NCBI GenBank assembly: GCA_002118135.1
Contig: BDIU01000091.1
Coordinates: 275,957-339,956, forward strand
Reading direction: 5' to 3'
From: Trebouxia sp. TZW2008
Taxonomy: Eukaryota; Chlorophyta; Trebouxiophyceae; Trebouxiales; Trebouxiaceae
Length of the DNA: 64,000 nucleotides
Translations under genes and position numbers: made by a program
Notes under the pieces: generated by a model
Told to the model about the DNA's origin: nothing
The model's database searches: none
Seen by the model: only the letters and a program-made list of their open reading frames with translations
Part shown: positions 1 through 15,100 of the stretch, one piece after another
Position numbering within the stretch: the stretch's first letter is position 1
Layout: every line of letters begins with the position of its first letter

Positions 1-193
1 TGCGCATTGCTTGATTGCTCGGCAGGCTTCTCTGGCCCCTGGATCGGTGTTTGCGAGGTGACCTCGGGGTCAAGTCAACAGAGACGTTGCGTCAGCGCTA
101 AACATTCTCAAGGCACAACCAGCCAATTGTCCTTGTCGTATTGCTATTTGCTTCTCGATGTGAAGGGCCTTTGGCCCTGTCGGAGCGTTGAGT

Positions 194-3100
194 ATGGAGC
201 AGGCCTTCAGGTCAAGCTCTGTTCGATGCCCTCGACCAATTTGTTCGATGCGGCAGCATGCACGAGCCGTCACTCATCAGCCTTCAGCTCGCGCTACAAG
301 ACGGCCAGCATTTGGCCGTCCGTCATCAAGGCCTAGCGCACCTGCACGAGTACCTCCTTTGCAAGTAGGTCACAGCGAGCGCTGCAGACTTGCAACTAAA
401 GTCATACAGCAAGAAAGCGCAGCGACAGTTGCTGAGCGGCCCACTGATGAGATCTTCAACGTCGACCAAAGTCAGCTGCGGAAGTTGGCACAGAGCAGGG
501 GTGACACTCCCTTTGAAGGCGCAAGTGTAAACAGTGTCTTCCAGCTAGCAGACGCTCTTCTGACATCTCTGGACCGAGGCTTGAGCACCAACAGTGCAGA
601 CCTCAGCAAAAGAGCATCTGCCTTTGGGTCCAACACACTTCCGCCAAAGGAGGAGGTGAGTCTAAAGCCGCCCTACCGTTTGCTTTCTGCTTTTGTGTGC
701 AAGTCGCAATTCTTGCCTTCGTATTGCGCACATGACAGAAGAGACACCTTTTACCCAAGGCCTATCGACCACACCCAGTAAAGATTTGCTTGTTGTCCTC
801 TTTCACCTGACCTTTTTAACCTGACAGAAACACATTTCTGCTGTTGTGCAGACGTCTTTTCTGGAGTTGGTGAAGGAGGCTCTCTCAGACTTCACTGTAT
901 TGATTCTTCTAGCCTCTGGAGTGGTGTCACTGGGCCTGGGACTGACAGTGGACAAGAGTGATGCTGGCTGGATTGAGGGTGCTGCCATTTTAGTAGCTGT
1001 GGCAGTGGTGGTCTTGGTGACTGCAACCAACGACTTCCAGAAGGAAAAGCAGTTCAAGGAGTTGAACAAGGTGTCAGAGGGTGGCCAGGTCAGCATTACA
1101 CCCATTTCTGCATTGACTTTTGTTCACTCTCAAACGACTTTTGTGCATGCTTCAGCATGACATGTTGTGCTGCAAGACTGTGCTAGCTTGGTTGTCTGCT
1201 TACATAGCCTACAGAAATGCTTTACCTGTCTTGTGGGTGTTGCTGCTGAGCAATGTTTTCTTTGATGCAGACCTTGCAAGACACATTCATCTGTGCTGTG
1301 ACTTTGTGAAACACTGCATTCTACTGAATTTGATGCAAAGGAGCATGCATGCTCAGATGGGTGTTGTGCTAACGTATTCCATGCTGCTGATGCTGCAGGT
1401 CCCTGTGCTGCGAGATGGCGAGGTGCAGGACATCTCCATCTTTGACCTTCTGGTGGGTGATGTCATGCTGTTTGAGACTGGAGACATCCTGCCAGCAGAT
1501 GCCATCATCTTCACTGGCCATGGCATCAGGTTCGTGGTCTTGGTCACCACATATGTGTGCTTTGTTGTATGGCTTGCTTTTCATGCATGCGGATATATCA
1601 ACCTGTCATCCATTGCGGCTCTTGAGCACAATGTACTGTGTTGCCATTTGGAAGCAGCAGTCTAAATGACCCAAGGTTTTCTTGGGTCATTTGGTGATTG
1701 ACTGCACTGGTGAAATGCCGTCTGCGGCGATGCCTTGACACCCACAACCTGCATTACTGCCTCTATGATGCAACTCAAGTATCTACAATTGGGCATGACT
1801 GCTCTGACCCATGAGGGTATCATGCTTCGACAGTCAGCCAGCGCCAGTTGACTGGCAAGGCAGGAAACAATCATTGTTGTCTTGATTATGCGGAACTCAC
1901 ATGAATGCGGTCTGACTTTTCCGACTTAATGAGTGCCACGCTTGCAGCGACAATCAAGGCCAGTTGACTAGCAAGTCACAAGATGCCATTTGTTGCCTTT
2001 ACCATACGCTAAGGAACCGACATCAATGGTGTATGAATGCTTGCATTCATATCAGTATAATGCTTGCAGCTTGAATGAGACCCAGTTTGACAGTGAAAGC
2101 AGAAAATGCCCATTGCTGCCTTCATTGTGCATCTCAAGACCATCATCCGTGGGGTGTGACTGCTCTGACCTTCATGCTTGCAGGTTGCATAAGACCCAGT
2201 TGACTGGAGAGGCAGAGGATGCCCATTGTTGCCTCTGCCATGCGCTGAGGAACCCAGCAAGAAGTTCGCATGCCTGCCTTGACTTACACGGTTGTCATGC
2301 TTGCAGGGTTGATGAGAGCCAGTTGACTGGGGAGGCAGAGGACATTTTGAAGGGTGCTGACGAGGACTCATTCATGCTTGCAGGGTGGATGAGAGCCAGA
2401 TGACTGGTGAGGCAGAGGACGTGCTCAAGGATGCTGACGAGGATCCTCTGCTTCTCAGTGGCAGCAAGGTGCTGGAGGGTAGTGGGCGCGCTCTTGTCAT
2501 TGCAGTGGGGCCCAACTCACAGGCGGGCATCATTGCCAAGCTGGCTCGGGGCCAGGATGAAGACTCCTCAGGTCTCAGGTAAGCAAATTCAAACAGTTTA
2601 CCCAAATTCAACACTGTCAAAAGCCACTGTCAAAAGCCACTGTCAGGTTCATTTGGACTGGAAGCTATGTGCTAGCTCATCGTTGACAGTCAGTGTAAGC
2701 ATACGTCATTGACCTGGTCAGGATGAAGCCTTCCCTGGTCTCAGGTAACTTGGCAGAACTGTCCTGCTGACACCCACTGCTGTGAGAAGCAACACTTGCT
2801 TGTTCTGGACAACGAGCTATGCGGCTAGCTCCTTGCTGACAGTCGGTGTATGCATTAGTGACTGACTTGCTGGTTCAAGGTCAGACTGAAGACTCCCCAG
2901 GTCTTAGGTAAGCAAACACCAACATCCTTGCACACCCACTGCTGTCAAAGGCAGGGTTTGCTTGTTTTGGGCAACAAGCTATGTGTTCAGCGCATTGCTG
3001 AGAGTCAGTGTATGCATAAGTGCTGGACCTGCTAGCGTGAGGTCACGATGACGACTCCTCAGGTTGCAAGTAAGCAATCACCAACTTTCTCACACCCACT

Positions 3101-6100
3101 GCTGTCAAAGGCAGGGTCGGCATATTTTGGGCAACCAGCTATGTGACTAACTCATGGTTGACAGTCATTGTATGCATATGTGATTGATCTGCTTGCCCAT
3201 GGTGCTGGCAATTGATACTTTCCCACACCCATTGCTGCTGAAGGCACAATTTGCTTTCAGCAGATAGCTATGCAGCTGACCCGTTGCCCCCAGACCCAGT
3301 TTGTGCGTCATCCACTGACCTGAAGGCTTGATGTTGAGCAGGGTGCTTCACACTGCAAAAATCTAAAGTGCTGTGTCCTGGTGTTACCTTGACGTCAGAA
3401 TCTGTTGGTTCTGCAGCGTTGCAAGAAGTGAGCTTTCTGTGACTTGCTTCAGCAGTCATGGGTCTTGAGCACGCTTGCAAATCACACAGACAACCTGCAG
3501 CTTGTAACATTGATTGGCTGATGAAGGCTGACACATGAGACCACACCACAAGCATTGCAATCTGCTAACTCCTGCTTAGCCTTCATCACTGTTCAAGGTT
3601 AAACTGCAGAAGCTGGCAGTCTACATGCAGTGGATTCTTGTGTGTCGCCTTGAGTTGGCCTTCATGAGTTCAGCACCAGTATATGTTGCAAAGTGTCCAT
3701 GACTTGCTGCAGCAGCCTTGACTATCATGATTTGGCATGGAGCCAACTGTGTTGCTGGCTAAGCTGGAGAGGCTGGCTGTTCACAATCGAGTGGTTTGTG
3801 GTGTGTTGTCTTCAGTCAGCTTTCATCAGTCCTACACAGCCACAAGACGCAATGTGTCTTTGAGGTTTGCTGTAGCCATGACTGGTAATTGTGCATGTAG
3901 ACAGTTGCATTACTGTCATATAGATGTACATTAACCGAGTCTTATTGTTGTAGCCATGATGTGGTGGTTGTGTGCAGGGAGACGACAGTCCTTGAGGCTA
4001 AGCTGGAGAAGCTGGCTGCCTTGATAGGGCAGGTGGGACTTGGGGCAGGGCTGTTGGCCTTTGGGGCCCTTGCATCCCAATACAGCTGGCAGAAGTTCAT
4101 TGTTGAGGGTCAGAGCTGGGACTGGTCCTTTGCATCAGAGTACCTCCGATTCCTCATCACTGCCATCACCATTCTGGTATGTTCCCATGCTATGTATCAT
4201 GGATTTCACCCCAAACCATGTGATACCATGCCATGTGCAGCATACTATGATTGAATGCATTGCAAGTGGCATCCTGTGGAAGAAATAACCGTATTACACA
4301 TGTATATTGCTCGAGCACCCACCACAATGCTGATGACGGCGATGAGAAATTTCAGGTAGTCTGTCTGAGGCAAAGTTGCTTGAGAGTACCTGAAGTCCTG
4401 ATCACTGCCGTCATTATTCTGCTGGGTGCTCATGCAGTGCATGATGTTTGCTGCCATTTTTACCTGTGTTGTGCGCTTGCAACAAGCCTAGCAAGAATTG
4501 TGTGCTGACCGATTTAAATTGACTGCATGAGCACTCATTAAGATGGTCATGGCAGTGACGAGGAACTTCAAGTAGTCCAGAGACAAACTTGTTTGCAAAC
4601 CTGTTTCCGACTATCTTGATATCTTAATCATCGCCATCTTTGTCCTGGTATTGGGTTATGTAATGCACCTTGTTCTCTGACGCTTAAAGCTGCAACAAAC
4701 TGAGCAAGTACAATATGCTATCAGAGCAGTGGCACTAAAGCAGGCACAAGTGCAGCTGATTATTAAGCACTTGGTCTGACAGGCCCTCATGCTCTGTGTT
4801 TCAGGTGTGCATTGTCCAGCAAAATGGCACACACATGCATTGACAATCTATCTTATCGAGTGCAAGTCGATAATGCTCTCTGTTGTGTTGTTGCTGCCAG
4901 CAGGCAATTTAGTCTTTGCTGTGCTACCACACCACATGCCACATGCTGCAATTTTTGAGTGCTTTGTATGCACATGTTGCATACAGCGGTGAACACTGAC
5001 TGCAAGAGCACTTAACAGGATACATCGTGCTGACAGCATATTATATTTGCTAAGCTTTTTGCGTGCACGCACAAAAATCCGGCATAAGCGGCAACGCGCA
5101 TGGTGCATAGCATGAGCGCCCACAGGGTAGTGATGGGGGTGATGATGTACTGATGGTAGAGTGAAGCAACCTTGCTTCACTCTATTTGGACTACATTATC
5201 ACTCCACACTTATGCCAGGTTTTTGTGCTTGTGTGCAAAAAGCTTAGCAAATATAATATGCTGTCAGCACGGTTGCGCTACAGCAGGCTTGGGAGGTTCC
5301 ATGTCTGGGCCAACAGCAGCGCTGAGCAGCAAGCATGTATGACAGGCTCTCATTCAACATCGTACAGTACAGTACAAGTCTGCATCTAATGCCTTTGAGC
5401 TTGATGATGACAAGTCCCGCCTCTGTCATATCATCCCTGCCAACATCAACAGTCTCATCTGAAGACCTTTTGGAACTTTGGAGCTGAAATGCTCCTTGAA
5501 GTGCCCAGTAAGGAACATGCTGCATCATGCCATGGATTGTCTGCAGGTGGTGGCAATCCCTGAGAGGCTTCCGATGATTGTCACCATTGTTATTTTTGAG
5601 CATTTATTTCACCCTGGCCTACAGGTTGAGTCAAGTGCTGAAAGACAACAAGCTGGTGCACCACCTGGGAGCTGCTGAGATCAATGGCCTGGCCACTGTC
5701 ATCTGTACTGACACGACACTGCCAAAACCATCCTTGCACACAGCCCAAAACAAGTTTATCATGCCATGTATTGCCTGCAGGTCTTTGCAATCCCAGAAGG
5801 GCTTCCTTTGGCGGTCACAATTGCCCTGGCCTACAGTGTGAAGCGCTCAAGGACAATAACTTGGTGCGCCATCTGCGAGACCCTGAGACCTAAACTGCTT
5901 GCAGGTGGCGGCAATCCCTGAGGGCCTTCCTCTGGCTGTCACCATTGCCCTGGCTGCAGTGCCAAGTGGGTGCTGAAAGACAACAACCTGGTGCGCCATC
6001 TGGGAGCTGCTAAGGCCACGGCAACAGCCAACAGCCTCAGCTGCTCGCATTTGGTGCACCTGCTTTTTGTCTGTCAGCATCCACCTCAAAGTGAAGCCAG

Positions 6101-9100
6101 ATGGAGCCACCAACACCTGCACTGACAACACCCTGCCGACAGCATTGTTACACACAGCCCAAAACATTGTTCATCATGTCATGTATTGCCTGCAGGTAGT
6201 TGCGATCCCAGAAGGGCTCCCTTTGATGATCACAATTGCCCTGGCCTACAGTGTGAAGTGCTCAAGGACAATAAGTTGGTCCACCCTCTGGGAGCTGCTG
6301 AGACCATGTACTGCTTGCAGGTGGTGGTAATCCCTGAGGACCTTCCTCTGGCTGTCACCATTGCCCTGGCTGCAGTGCGAAGTGGGTGCTGAAAGACAAC
6401 AACCTGATGCGCCATCTGGGAGCTGCTAAGGCCATGGCAACAGCCAACAGCCTCAACTGGTCGCAGATGACGCACCTGGGTTTTGTCTGTCAGCATCCAT
6501 CTTAAAACTGAAGCCAAGTAGAACCACCAACACCTGCACTGACAAGACCCTGCCAACAGCATCCTTATGCACAGCCCAAAACAGGTGTGATCATGCCATG
6601 TATTGCCTGCAGGTCGTGGCAATTCCTGAGGGGCTGCCTTTGGCAGTCACAATTGCCCTGGCCTACAGCGTGAAGCGCATGCTGAAGGACAACAACCTGG
6701 TACGCCACCTGGGAGCTGCAGAGACCATGGGCACAGCCACCACTATCTGCACTGACAAGACAGGTAAGGACTGCACTGTCATGAACTGTATGCCAGCAAG
6801 ACAGTGCTGGTACAGTGAGTGTGTCCGCCTGCCTGCCTACAACTGCATTGTCAATGTCTGTCAAGCAGCACTATGCTGTAGATGTGTGCAGCCTGCCTGC
6901 TGGTCTGCCTGTCATGTTAGCTTGCAGCCTGGCAGCCTGCCGTTTGATTGCATGTGCATGGGCAATAGCTTCTTCAACTGTGGCCTGAAGATCAGTTGGA
7001 ACTGATGCTGCACAAATCTATGCTTCATGCTATGTAGTGTGCTGTGTTGTTTCACAATGTATCCTGCTTGTGCTGCAGGCACGCTGACCCAGAATGACAT
7101 GCAAGTGGTGCGCATGTGGGTGGGAGGAGCTGACTTCAACAAGCTGGACTCCTTAAAGACTCCTCAGCCAGGTAATGTACTTCCGAGCATCACATTATGC
7201 ATTGACAAAATCAGATTACGCCAGCAACCTGGCTTGGCTTGCGCTGTGATGCTTCCAGTTTTTAGCATGATTTGCCCGTTTTCAAGGACTTCTCCCTGGT
7301 CTAGATTTTGACACCACCATGTTTCAGCGAGTTTGCGCAAGATGGGATGGCTTAATCTGAGCATCATACAAGTGCTGCATGACAATATCCTGGGGAAGCA
7401 GACATTCAATCCAGCACAAGTGCTGAGTGTGACTAGCCTAAGCCTGTCTATGTGGCCACCTGTCGCAGATTTGAGTGTGGGTGGCAATTGAGGTATGTTG
7501 TGTGTACTGCAGTGGGGCGGAATGAGTGGCAGGACATCCCTCTGGGGCTAGACCCCCGGGTACGGGACCTGCTGGGCAGCAGCGTGGCCCTCAACACCAC
7601 TGCCAGTGTCAAGCCTGACCACGAGTCAGGTCTGCCCTGCCATTTGTCTCCTTTTGCCATAGACAACATTGCTTGTCTTGCAGTTCTGTGCTGAGGCTTG
7701 CCTCCATCACGTGACCTGCCATAGCTTTGTGCCAGATTGTGCAACAGGCTTGCCTTGGTGCTTCTGTCCATCACTTGACCTGCTATAGCTTATGCCAGCT
7801 TTTGCAACAGGATCGCCGTGCCACTTGACTCCGTCACTTGACATCTGCTACAGCTTTGTGTCAGCTCATCCATCAGGCTTGCGCAGTTGGTTGCGTTCAG
7901 CATTTCCCCCCTGCTCTCAATTGTTTTGTCATACTTTCTTTGCATGATTGATGGATTCATGACATATTCTCTTATAAAGCTTGCACCCAGCCGCATGTAG
8001 CAACCTGTAGTGCGCAAATAGGTCATGGTCCTGCTGTTTGCCACATGCGCTGCTTGTAGGGCTTTTCCTAGACTGCAGGGTGCAGAGGTTACTGTGATAG
8101 AATGTTTGGGCATAGGATTTTGCCCACATCCTGTTTTCCACTTGCATCAAATTGCCAGTCTGTATAAGTCAAGTTGCAGAAGCAAAATTCAATATCTTGA
8201 TGCCTTGCTTGACATGCACTGTTGACTTTGCATGGCTTCATACAGTTGAAGCTTGCACATGTCCTGCTGCTGACCTGGCGGAATTCTCCTGTGCGTTGTA
8301 CATGCACAGGTGAGTTTCTTCAAGTGTGCAACAGGACACCAGCAACACTTCAGCGCCTTGATGTCTACCTGCGTTGCAAGATATGCGTAGTGATTGCATG
8401 ACTTCATACATGTGAAGTCATGCATGCATACTGTTGTCTAATTTGACAAACTCGCCTGTGCTTTGCCAGGCATGCCTGAGCTGGTACGCATGAGCAACAG
8501 GGTGTGCAACAATCCTCAACATGATGCATTGCGGGATATCTCTGTATACATAGGCAACAATACACAGTCATATACCAGTGCCCCTGTGTTTATCAATTGC
8601 TAGACGGGCAGCAATGCAAGTGTGCATATGGCCACGTCACACTTGCAGAATTGATTTCCATGCTGTCATCATGAACTGCTCAGCACCTGCAGGTGAACCT
8701 GTGCATGTGAGCAACAGTGTGTCTGCACAAGCTGACATGTCACTTCATGTCCTCATGCATTGCTGGTGCAGGTGAGTTTGTGCGTGTGGGCAACCGTACA
8801 GAGTGCGCTCTGCTAGAGCTGTGCAGCAAGCTTGGAGTTGAGGTGGGCTCATTGCAGCAGGCCCACCAGATCCTGCAAGTGATCCCGTTCTCATCAGATC
8901 GCAAGCGCATGACTTCGGTCACGCTACAGAGCCATGCTTCGTGAGTCACCCAGCTGCTGTGCCTTTGCCTGTTTCCAGTCAGCACCACGCTCTCCAATGC
9001 AATGATTGATGCACTAAAATGTTTATGTGCCAAGTGTACATGTGACAATGATTCACTGCTGTCCTCCTTGCAGGTGTTGCAATTCTGTGCAGCTGTGCAA

Positions 9101-12100
9101 GGCACTTATGTTTACATTACAACTATTTGTTCCTACACCTGAGGTGCATCATAGCAGGCAATTTGCATGAGTTTCTTATCATGAGCCGATGTGCATGAGC
9201 AAGTACAGCAGCAGCTTTGGCCTCGATTGCTTCTTGCAACCTGCAGCCGAGGACATATATGCATGCGCCACATATATAGCTGCAACAGCGTTTGTCATAT
9301 CATCCAGGCCTGTCTGAAGACGCCTGCATGACTACTCAGCTGCCTTTATTGTTACTGCATGATGGCACTGCAGTATCACCTGATGTCCTGATATAAGTGC
9401 ACTCATTATAAGGACATGTTCTTTGATAAAGGAAAAGAATACAGAACCCATCACTGCATCCTGGCTGCAGTGGTACTGGCTGCATTGTGGGTATTGAGTG
9501 TTTTAAGTGATTTGATGTAAGTTTTTGGGAACAAAGGCAGTCATCACATCACTAACCCGTGTTGTATACAACCTCGTGCACATCATGCCTTCAGAGACCG
9601 TGCATCAAGGGTACGATGTGCGCCAGGCTGTCCACTCAGATTGCAGCTGAGATCATCCGGGACCTGTGCACCAAGCTGGTCAAGGCTGACTGAATGCAAG
9701 TGACTGTGGAGGATTGCAGGCATGATGTGTGCACGGCTTTCTACTAAGGGTGCGGCTGATAATCCTGGACCTGTGCACCATGCAGGTCGGGCATGACAGT
9801 GGGGTAATCAGGGCGAATTTGCATGTATCTCAAGACATGACTGTAGAGTGTTAGTGACTGTGCAGGATTGAAGGCATGATGTGCGCCCGGCTCTTCACTA
9901 AGGGTGCAGCTGAGATCATCCTGGACTTGTGCACTAAGCGAGTACGGGACGACAGTGGGGTGACCAAGATGAGTCAGGAGGAGAAAGATGAGCTCCTTCA
10001 GAATTTCTCCCAGGATGGCAACAGGTGTGTGCAGTTGGTTTCTACTAGATGATCATGATAGTAATGCTATCCACATTGTTCAAGACAAGCTACTTTGAGT
10101 CACAACGACAAGGTTGAGCTGCCACAAAGTTCATGCCAGATGGCAACAGGTACTCTGCAGCTTTCTCCATCAAAAGATCAGTCTGCTTCTCCATGGCATA
10201 CTGCTGTTGCACAGAAAAGCTGACTTGTGCTGCTTGTGCATTGCTTGCCTGAGGTCTCAAGACAAGCAACTAACCTTGTCTCCAATTTCCACCAGTCAGA
10301 TACTCTGGACACCTTTGATCAATCACATTGTTGCTGAGGGCTCAGTCATAGGACTAAACTTGTTTGTACTGCATTGATAGGATTCAGCCTGTTTGTGTTA
10401 CATTGACAACACTAAGCCAGCTTGTGTCCCAGTACTGAGCCTGCTTGTGTTGGCGGTCACAGCACTCAGCCTGGTGATGTTGCCATCAAAAGACCCAGCC
10501 TGCTTGTGCTGCAAACACAGGCTTAAGCCTGCTTGTGTTGCAACATCAAGCACAGCATATCACATTCGACACCAAGCATACCGAGCAGACATGAGATGCA
10601 GGGTCCTGAGTCATATGACTTGGCCTGCTGTGTTGCAATTTGAGCACTGTGTTGCAGGATTTAGACATCTGTGTAGACATCTTTAGGCAATGGCAGTTTG
10701 CTTGCCTTGAAACGTCCTGATGAGCATTGGCAAGCGTCCTGCAACACAAGCAGGCTTAGTCCTATGCTTGCAACATCTCCATTTGCTGGGTGCTGCTCCC
10801 AATGTTACGACTTGCCACTGGAACAATGTTGACGGTGAGCATTGGAATAGCAATGGGAACAGCACTCAGCAAATAGAGAGGGAGCTGACCCTTATTGACG
10901 TGGCGGTCTATACATCTTAGCCTGCTTGTGTTGCCATTTGAGCACCGTGTTGCGGGAGCCTTGCCATTGCCTACCAGGGCACACATATATCTTGGTGTGC
11001 AATGGCGAGCTTTCTGCAATATACGCAGACGCAGTCCTGTGATGCCAACACAAGCAGGCTCAGCCCCATGAACGCAACAGCTCCATTTGCTGGGTGCTGC
11101 TCCCGTCGCTGTTACTTGCTACTTCAATAATGTGGATCGTGAGCAGTGGAATAGCACTGGCGGCAGCATTTGGCAGATGGACAGGCACCCGACCCTTATT
11201 GCTCTTGTGGGCTCTAGGACTTAGCTCGCATTTTTTGCCATCTCAGCACTGTGCTTGCTTATATTGCAGGACTCTCGCCATTGCTTACTGAGGCATATTT
11301 GTGTGCTTTCCCAACAGCGTGGATTGCGCTGTTCGTTCTGCTGTTTCAGTGCTTGCCATCCCCGCTGAGCAGTGGAACAGCAATGGGAACAGCAGCCAGC
11401 AGTTGGAAGGCACTGGCCCCTCCTGTGGCGTGCTACTCAGCCTACTTGTATTGCAGTCTCAGCCCTGTGCTTGCTTACAGTACAGAATGCTTGCAACTCC
11501 TTACTGGGACATATGTGTGCCCTTCTCCAACAACTTCTCCAACAACGTGTATGGCTAGCAGTGGGACAGCAATGGAAGCAGCACACAGCAGATGGACATA
11601 TTGCAATTATATGACAAAGTCTGCTTGTGTTGCAACCATAGGACTGAGCCTTATGGTTAATGGTGCAGGACACTGGCTATTGCCTACCGGGACATCTTCG
11701 TCCCATTCTCCAACAATGGTGATGGTGAGCAGTGGTCCTCTGATGGGAGCAGCACCCAGCAGATGGAGAGGGACCTGACCCTCATTGCTGTAGTGGGCAT
11801 TCAGGATCCCCTTAGGCCGCAGGTTCCGGCATCTATTGCACAGTGCCACAGGGCTGGCATCACCGTCAGAATGCTGACAGGTGAGTTGTCTGACTGCACC
11901 ATGCCACAGGGCTAGCATCACTGTCAGGACCAAATGAGGTTGCAGGTTCCAGACTCCATCGCACAGTGTCACAGGCTGGCATCACTGTCAGGATGCTGAC
12001 AGGTGAGCTGTCTGTCTGGCTGCCATCATGTTGAATCGTCCACTCCTTGTTGCCATGCACATGCTTGCAAGTCAGGCTCTACAACCATGCTAGGCATGTG

Positions 12101-15100
12101 CAGCAGTAGGAACGCGTTCAGACCATTTAGCTCGCAGGGTCTCCTCATATTCCACATAATCGGCCCCTAGCTTAGTCAACCCTCGGCGTGTTACTATCAA
12201 CCCAGTGCACATGGTGTGCAAAGGCGCTCAGTCTTCAAGTGACTGCATGCATTGCACGGCGTCATGAGGCTGGCAACAACAATCCAGCCCTGTTGGAGCG
12301 TTGCACACCGTGGCAAGATGAAGCTAGGGTCTGTATTGCTGTGCAATGCATGCATGCAATTGCAGTCTATGAATGCCTGTGCGCCCGCTCAGCATCAATT
12401 AGTGAATATTTGTGGGCATGCCACACACTTGTGGCATGCTGCTGCTTGGTGCTTCTTGCTTGTCTGGTAAGTCTGCTGGCAACTGGGACCCTGTGAGGCA
12501 GCAGGCATCAGCATGGACCCAGACAACACTGCGTTGACTGCGTCGATGCTGGCGTTTACTGCCAATGAGGGGTTCCTTCTTGTTGCTGATCTGCTGGACA
12601 GCTGTATGTGCCCTTAGCAGCTAGTGTTGCTGCTGCACCCTTTTTGTACTTCATAGGGTGTCTCTTCCTGAGGGTCTGTTGTGCAAGACAAGTGTGATCT
12701 CTTGATTGTCTGCATCATTTCAACAAGTCCCTTGCATGGTGTGGGTCCTGTGCAATCAATGTGGACCAACTTCTGCATCTGTGTGCTTGGTGGTTCAGCT
12801 GTTCCCCAGCTCTTGCTAATTACCTTCATGCTTCTTGACAAGAGCTCCTGCATCTCAAATTGTAGCTGCTACTTCTTGTGAAAATGACAGCCGACATAAC
12901 TTGTGTGGTGTTTGACAGCAACATCACATCCCGTCGCCGGCAACAGAAAGTATCAAACGCTGGGCCCAGCACAGGATGATCATTTGCCAGAAGGATCCCG
13001 TGGTGCTCCACCACTGCGCAGGCTGTAGCCCAATTCTTGGCAGTTGTGTAGCCTGTGGCATCCTTTTCATGACTGATCAGCCTGTATTCGGCCCAACTTT
13101 TGGTCCTGAACTTCACGCCTATTTACATGAGACCTTGCACCTCATAGTACAGCTGGAATGCTTTGTTGGGCATTCAGGCCAGCTTGCATATCCTGGCAAG
13201 GCCCCAGGCTGTGGTGCTAATCGTCCCTGTATCACACATGCCTGCTACCATGCCGAGACAATCTAGTCATTCCTGAACTGGATGCCATCATCTTTGGCAA
13301 TCAGCACAGGCTGTCTTGCTGCTGTCATCTGACACGCAGCAGCACCACAGCATGTGCAGTTGCCAAGGACAATGGCATCCGTTCTAATTCTGATCACCTT
13401 GTGTCACTCAACGTCTGCATGATAGCAGGTTTGTGTGATACAGGTGACAGCAGCATGACAGCCTGTGCTAAGGCCAGGGACTGGCATAGTTTTCGGTAGT
13501 AAATAGTCTGTGTTGGCATGACAGCAGCTTGTATGCTACAGGTAACACAGCAACACAGCCTGTGCAACTGCAAGGACTGTGGCATTCTTCCCACGAGTGA
13601 TCAGCCTGTGTTGGCGTGACAGCAAGCTTGTGCGATACAGGTGACAGCAGCACCACAGCGTGCGCCATCGCAAAGGATTGTGGTATCCTTTCAAAGGATG
13701 ACCAGCCAGTGTTGGGCCTGCCCAAGGAGATTCACCACCTTTCTGCATCAAGGTCGACCGTTGAGTCGTCCACTAGCAGCTCAGAGGAAGCTGATGACCT
13801 CTCAGACCGCATTGCTAGCGGCAGCATGGCATCAACTTCTGGCCGTGGTGGTGCGTCAGAGAATGGTACGCTCTCTTCACCTTATTGCATTAACAAGTTA
13901 ATTTGTGTGATCTGTTTTCTGGAATCGACACAAGCATTGCTGCCCAAGGGTTCTCTGGCCAGCTAAAAGTGTTGCTGTGCCTGCTGCGGGCAAGAGTATT
14001 CTTGACTCGCAATAGCTGGCTGGAATTCAGGCTTTCATGTCTCATGAGCATAGCTTTCATTCAAATGTGCCAGATATACTGCATCATGTAGCTATTGGGT
14101 TCCTTGATGAGTCGCAACTTTGTATGGGTGTAACGCTGCCCAAAGCATGTCATGTTGACCATGCGCACACTGTACAGTCAATGTACCCAGCGCATGGTGC
14201 GACAACTGCAATACAATGTAGATTGGCTGTGCATCGTCAAAATGGTGTTGGCAGTAGCAACGGCGAGCTTTCTGCACAGAACTTGATCTTTGCCCAAGTC
14301 ACATGACGTGTGCAGCAATATAGCGTAGCAAATCGGCACATTGTTGTGCAGGCAGAAGTGACCTGAGTAATATCAATGATCCAACGTCTGCTCCATGACA
14401 GCTTCACATTGCTGTGCAGGCACAACTGGAACTGGAAGTAGCAACGGTCAGCTGGCTACTTCAGATGCCACATTGGTGTTGGAGGGCTATCAGTTCCGGG
14501 ACTTTGTGGTGGGTCCCAATGGCGTCATTGACAGGGCGGCCTTTGCAGCGATTTGGCCCCGCCTCAGAGTGCTTGCACGGTGTAGTCCAGAGGACAAGTA
14601 CACCATTGTCAAAGGTAAGATTTGTCACTGCTGTCCCACCCTGCAGGAGCACTTTGTGAAGGGCCCAACAATGACATAGGGAGGGCAGCCTTTGCAGCAT
14701 TATGGCCCGCCTCAGATACTTTGCGCGGTGTGGGTCACAGGACAAGTACACCATAGTAAGACATGAATCTTGAGATTGCCGTTTTCATGCAAATTGACCG
14801 CTCATCACCCCTTCCAGAGTCCTGGCACAGTGGAGCCCTGAGGGAAAACGTACCTTGTCAAAGGTGGGGCTTGCTGTTGCTGTCTCACTTCATAGGAAGA
14901 CCTTTGTTGCGTGCACGAAATCAGTAATCAATGGTGCATGTACCTCCTGACGACAAGTACAAGATAGTAAAAGGTGTGGCTTGGCAACGAATCCCTGCTG
15001 GAAAACCACATGTTGTTGTATGCCCTGCCTCACAATCCTCGCACAGTGTTGTTCTGAGCACAAATACATGGTTTCAAAAGTCAGGCTCAGCATTGCTGTT

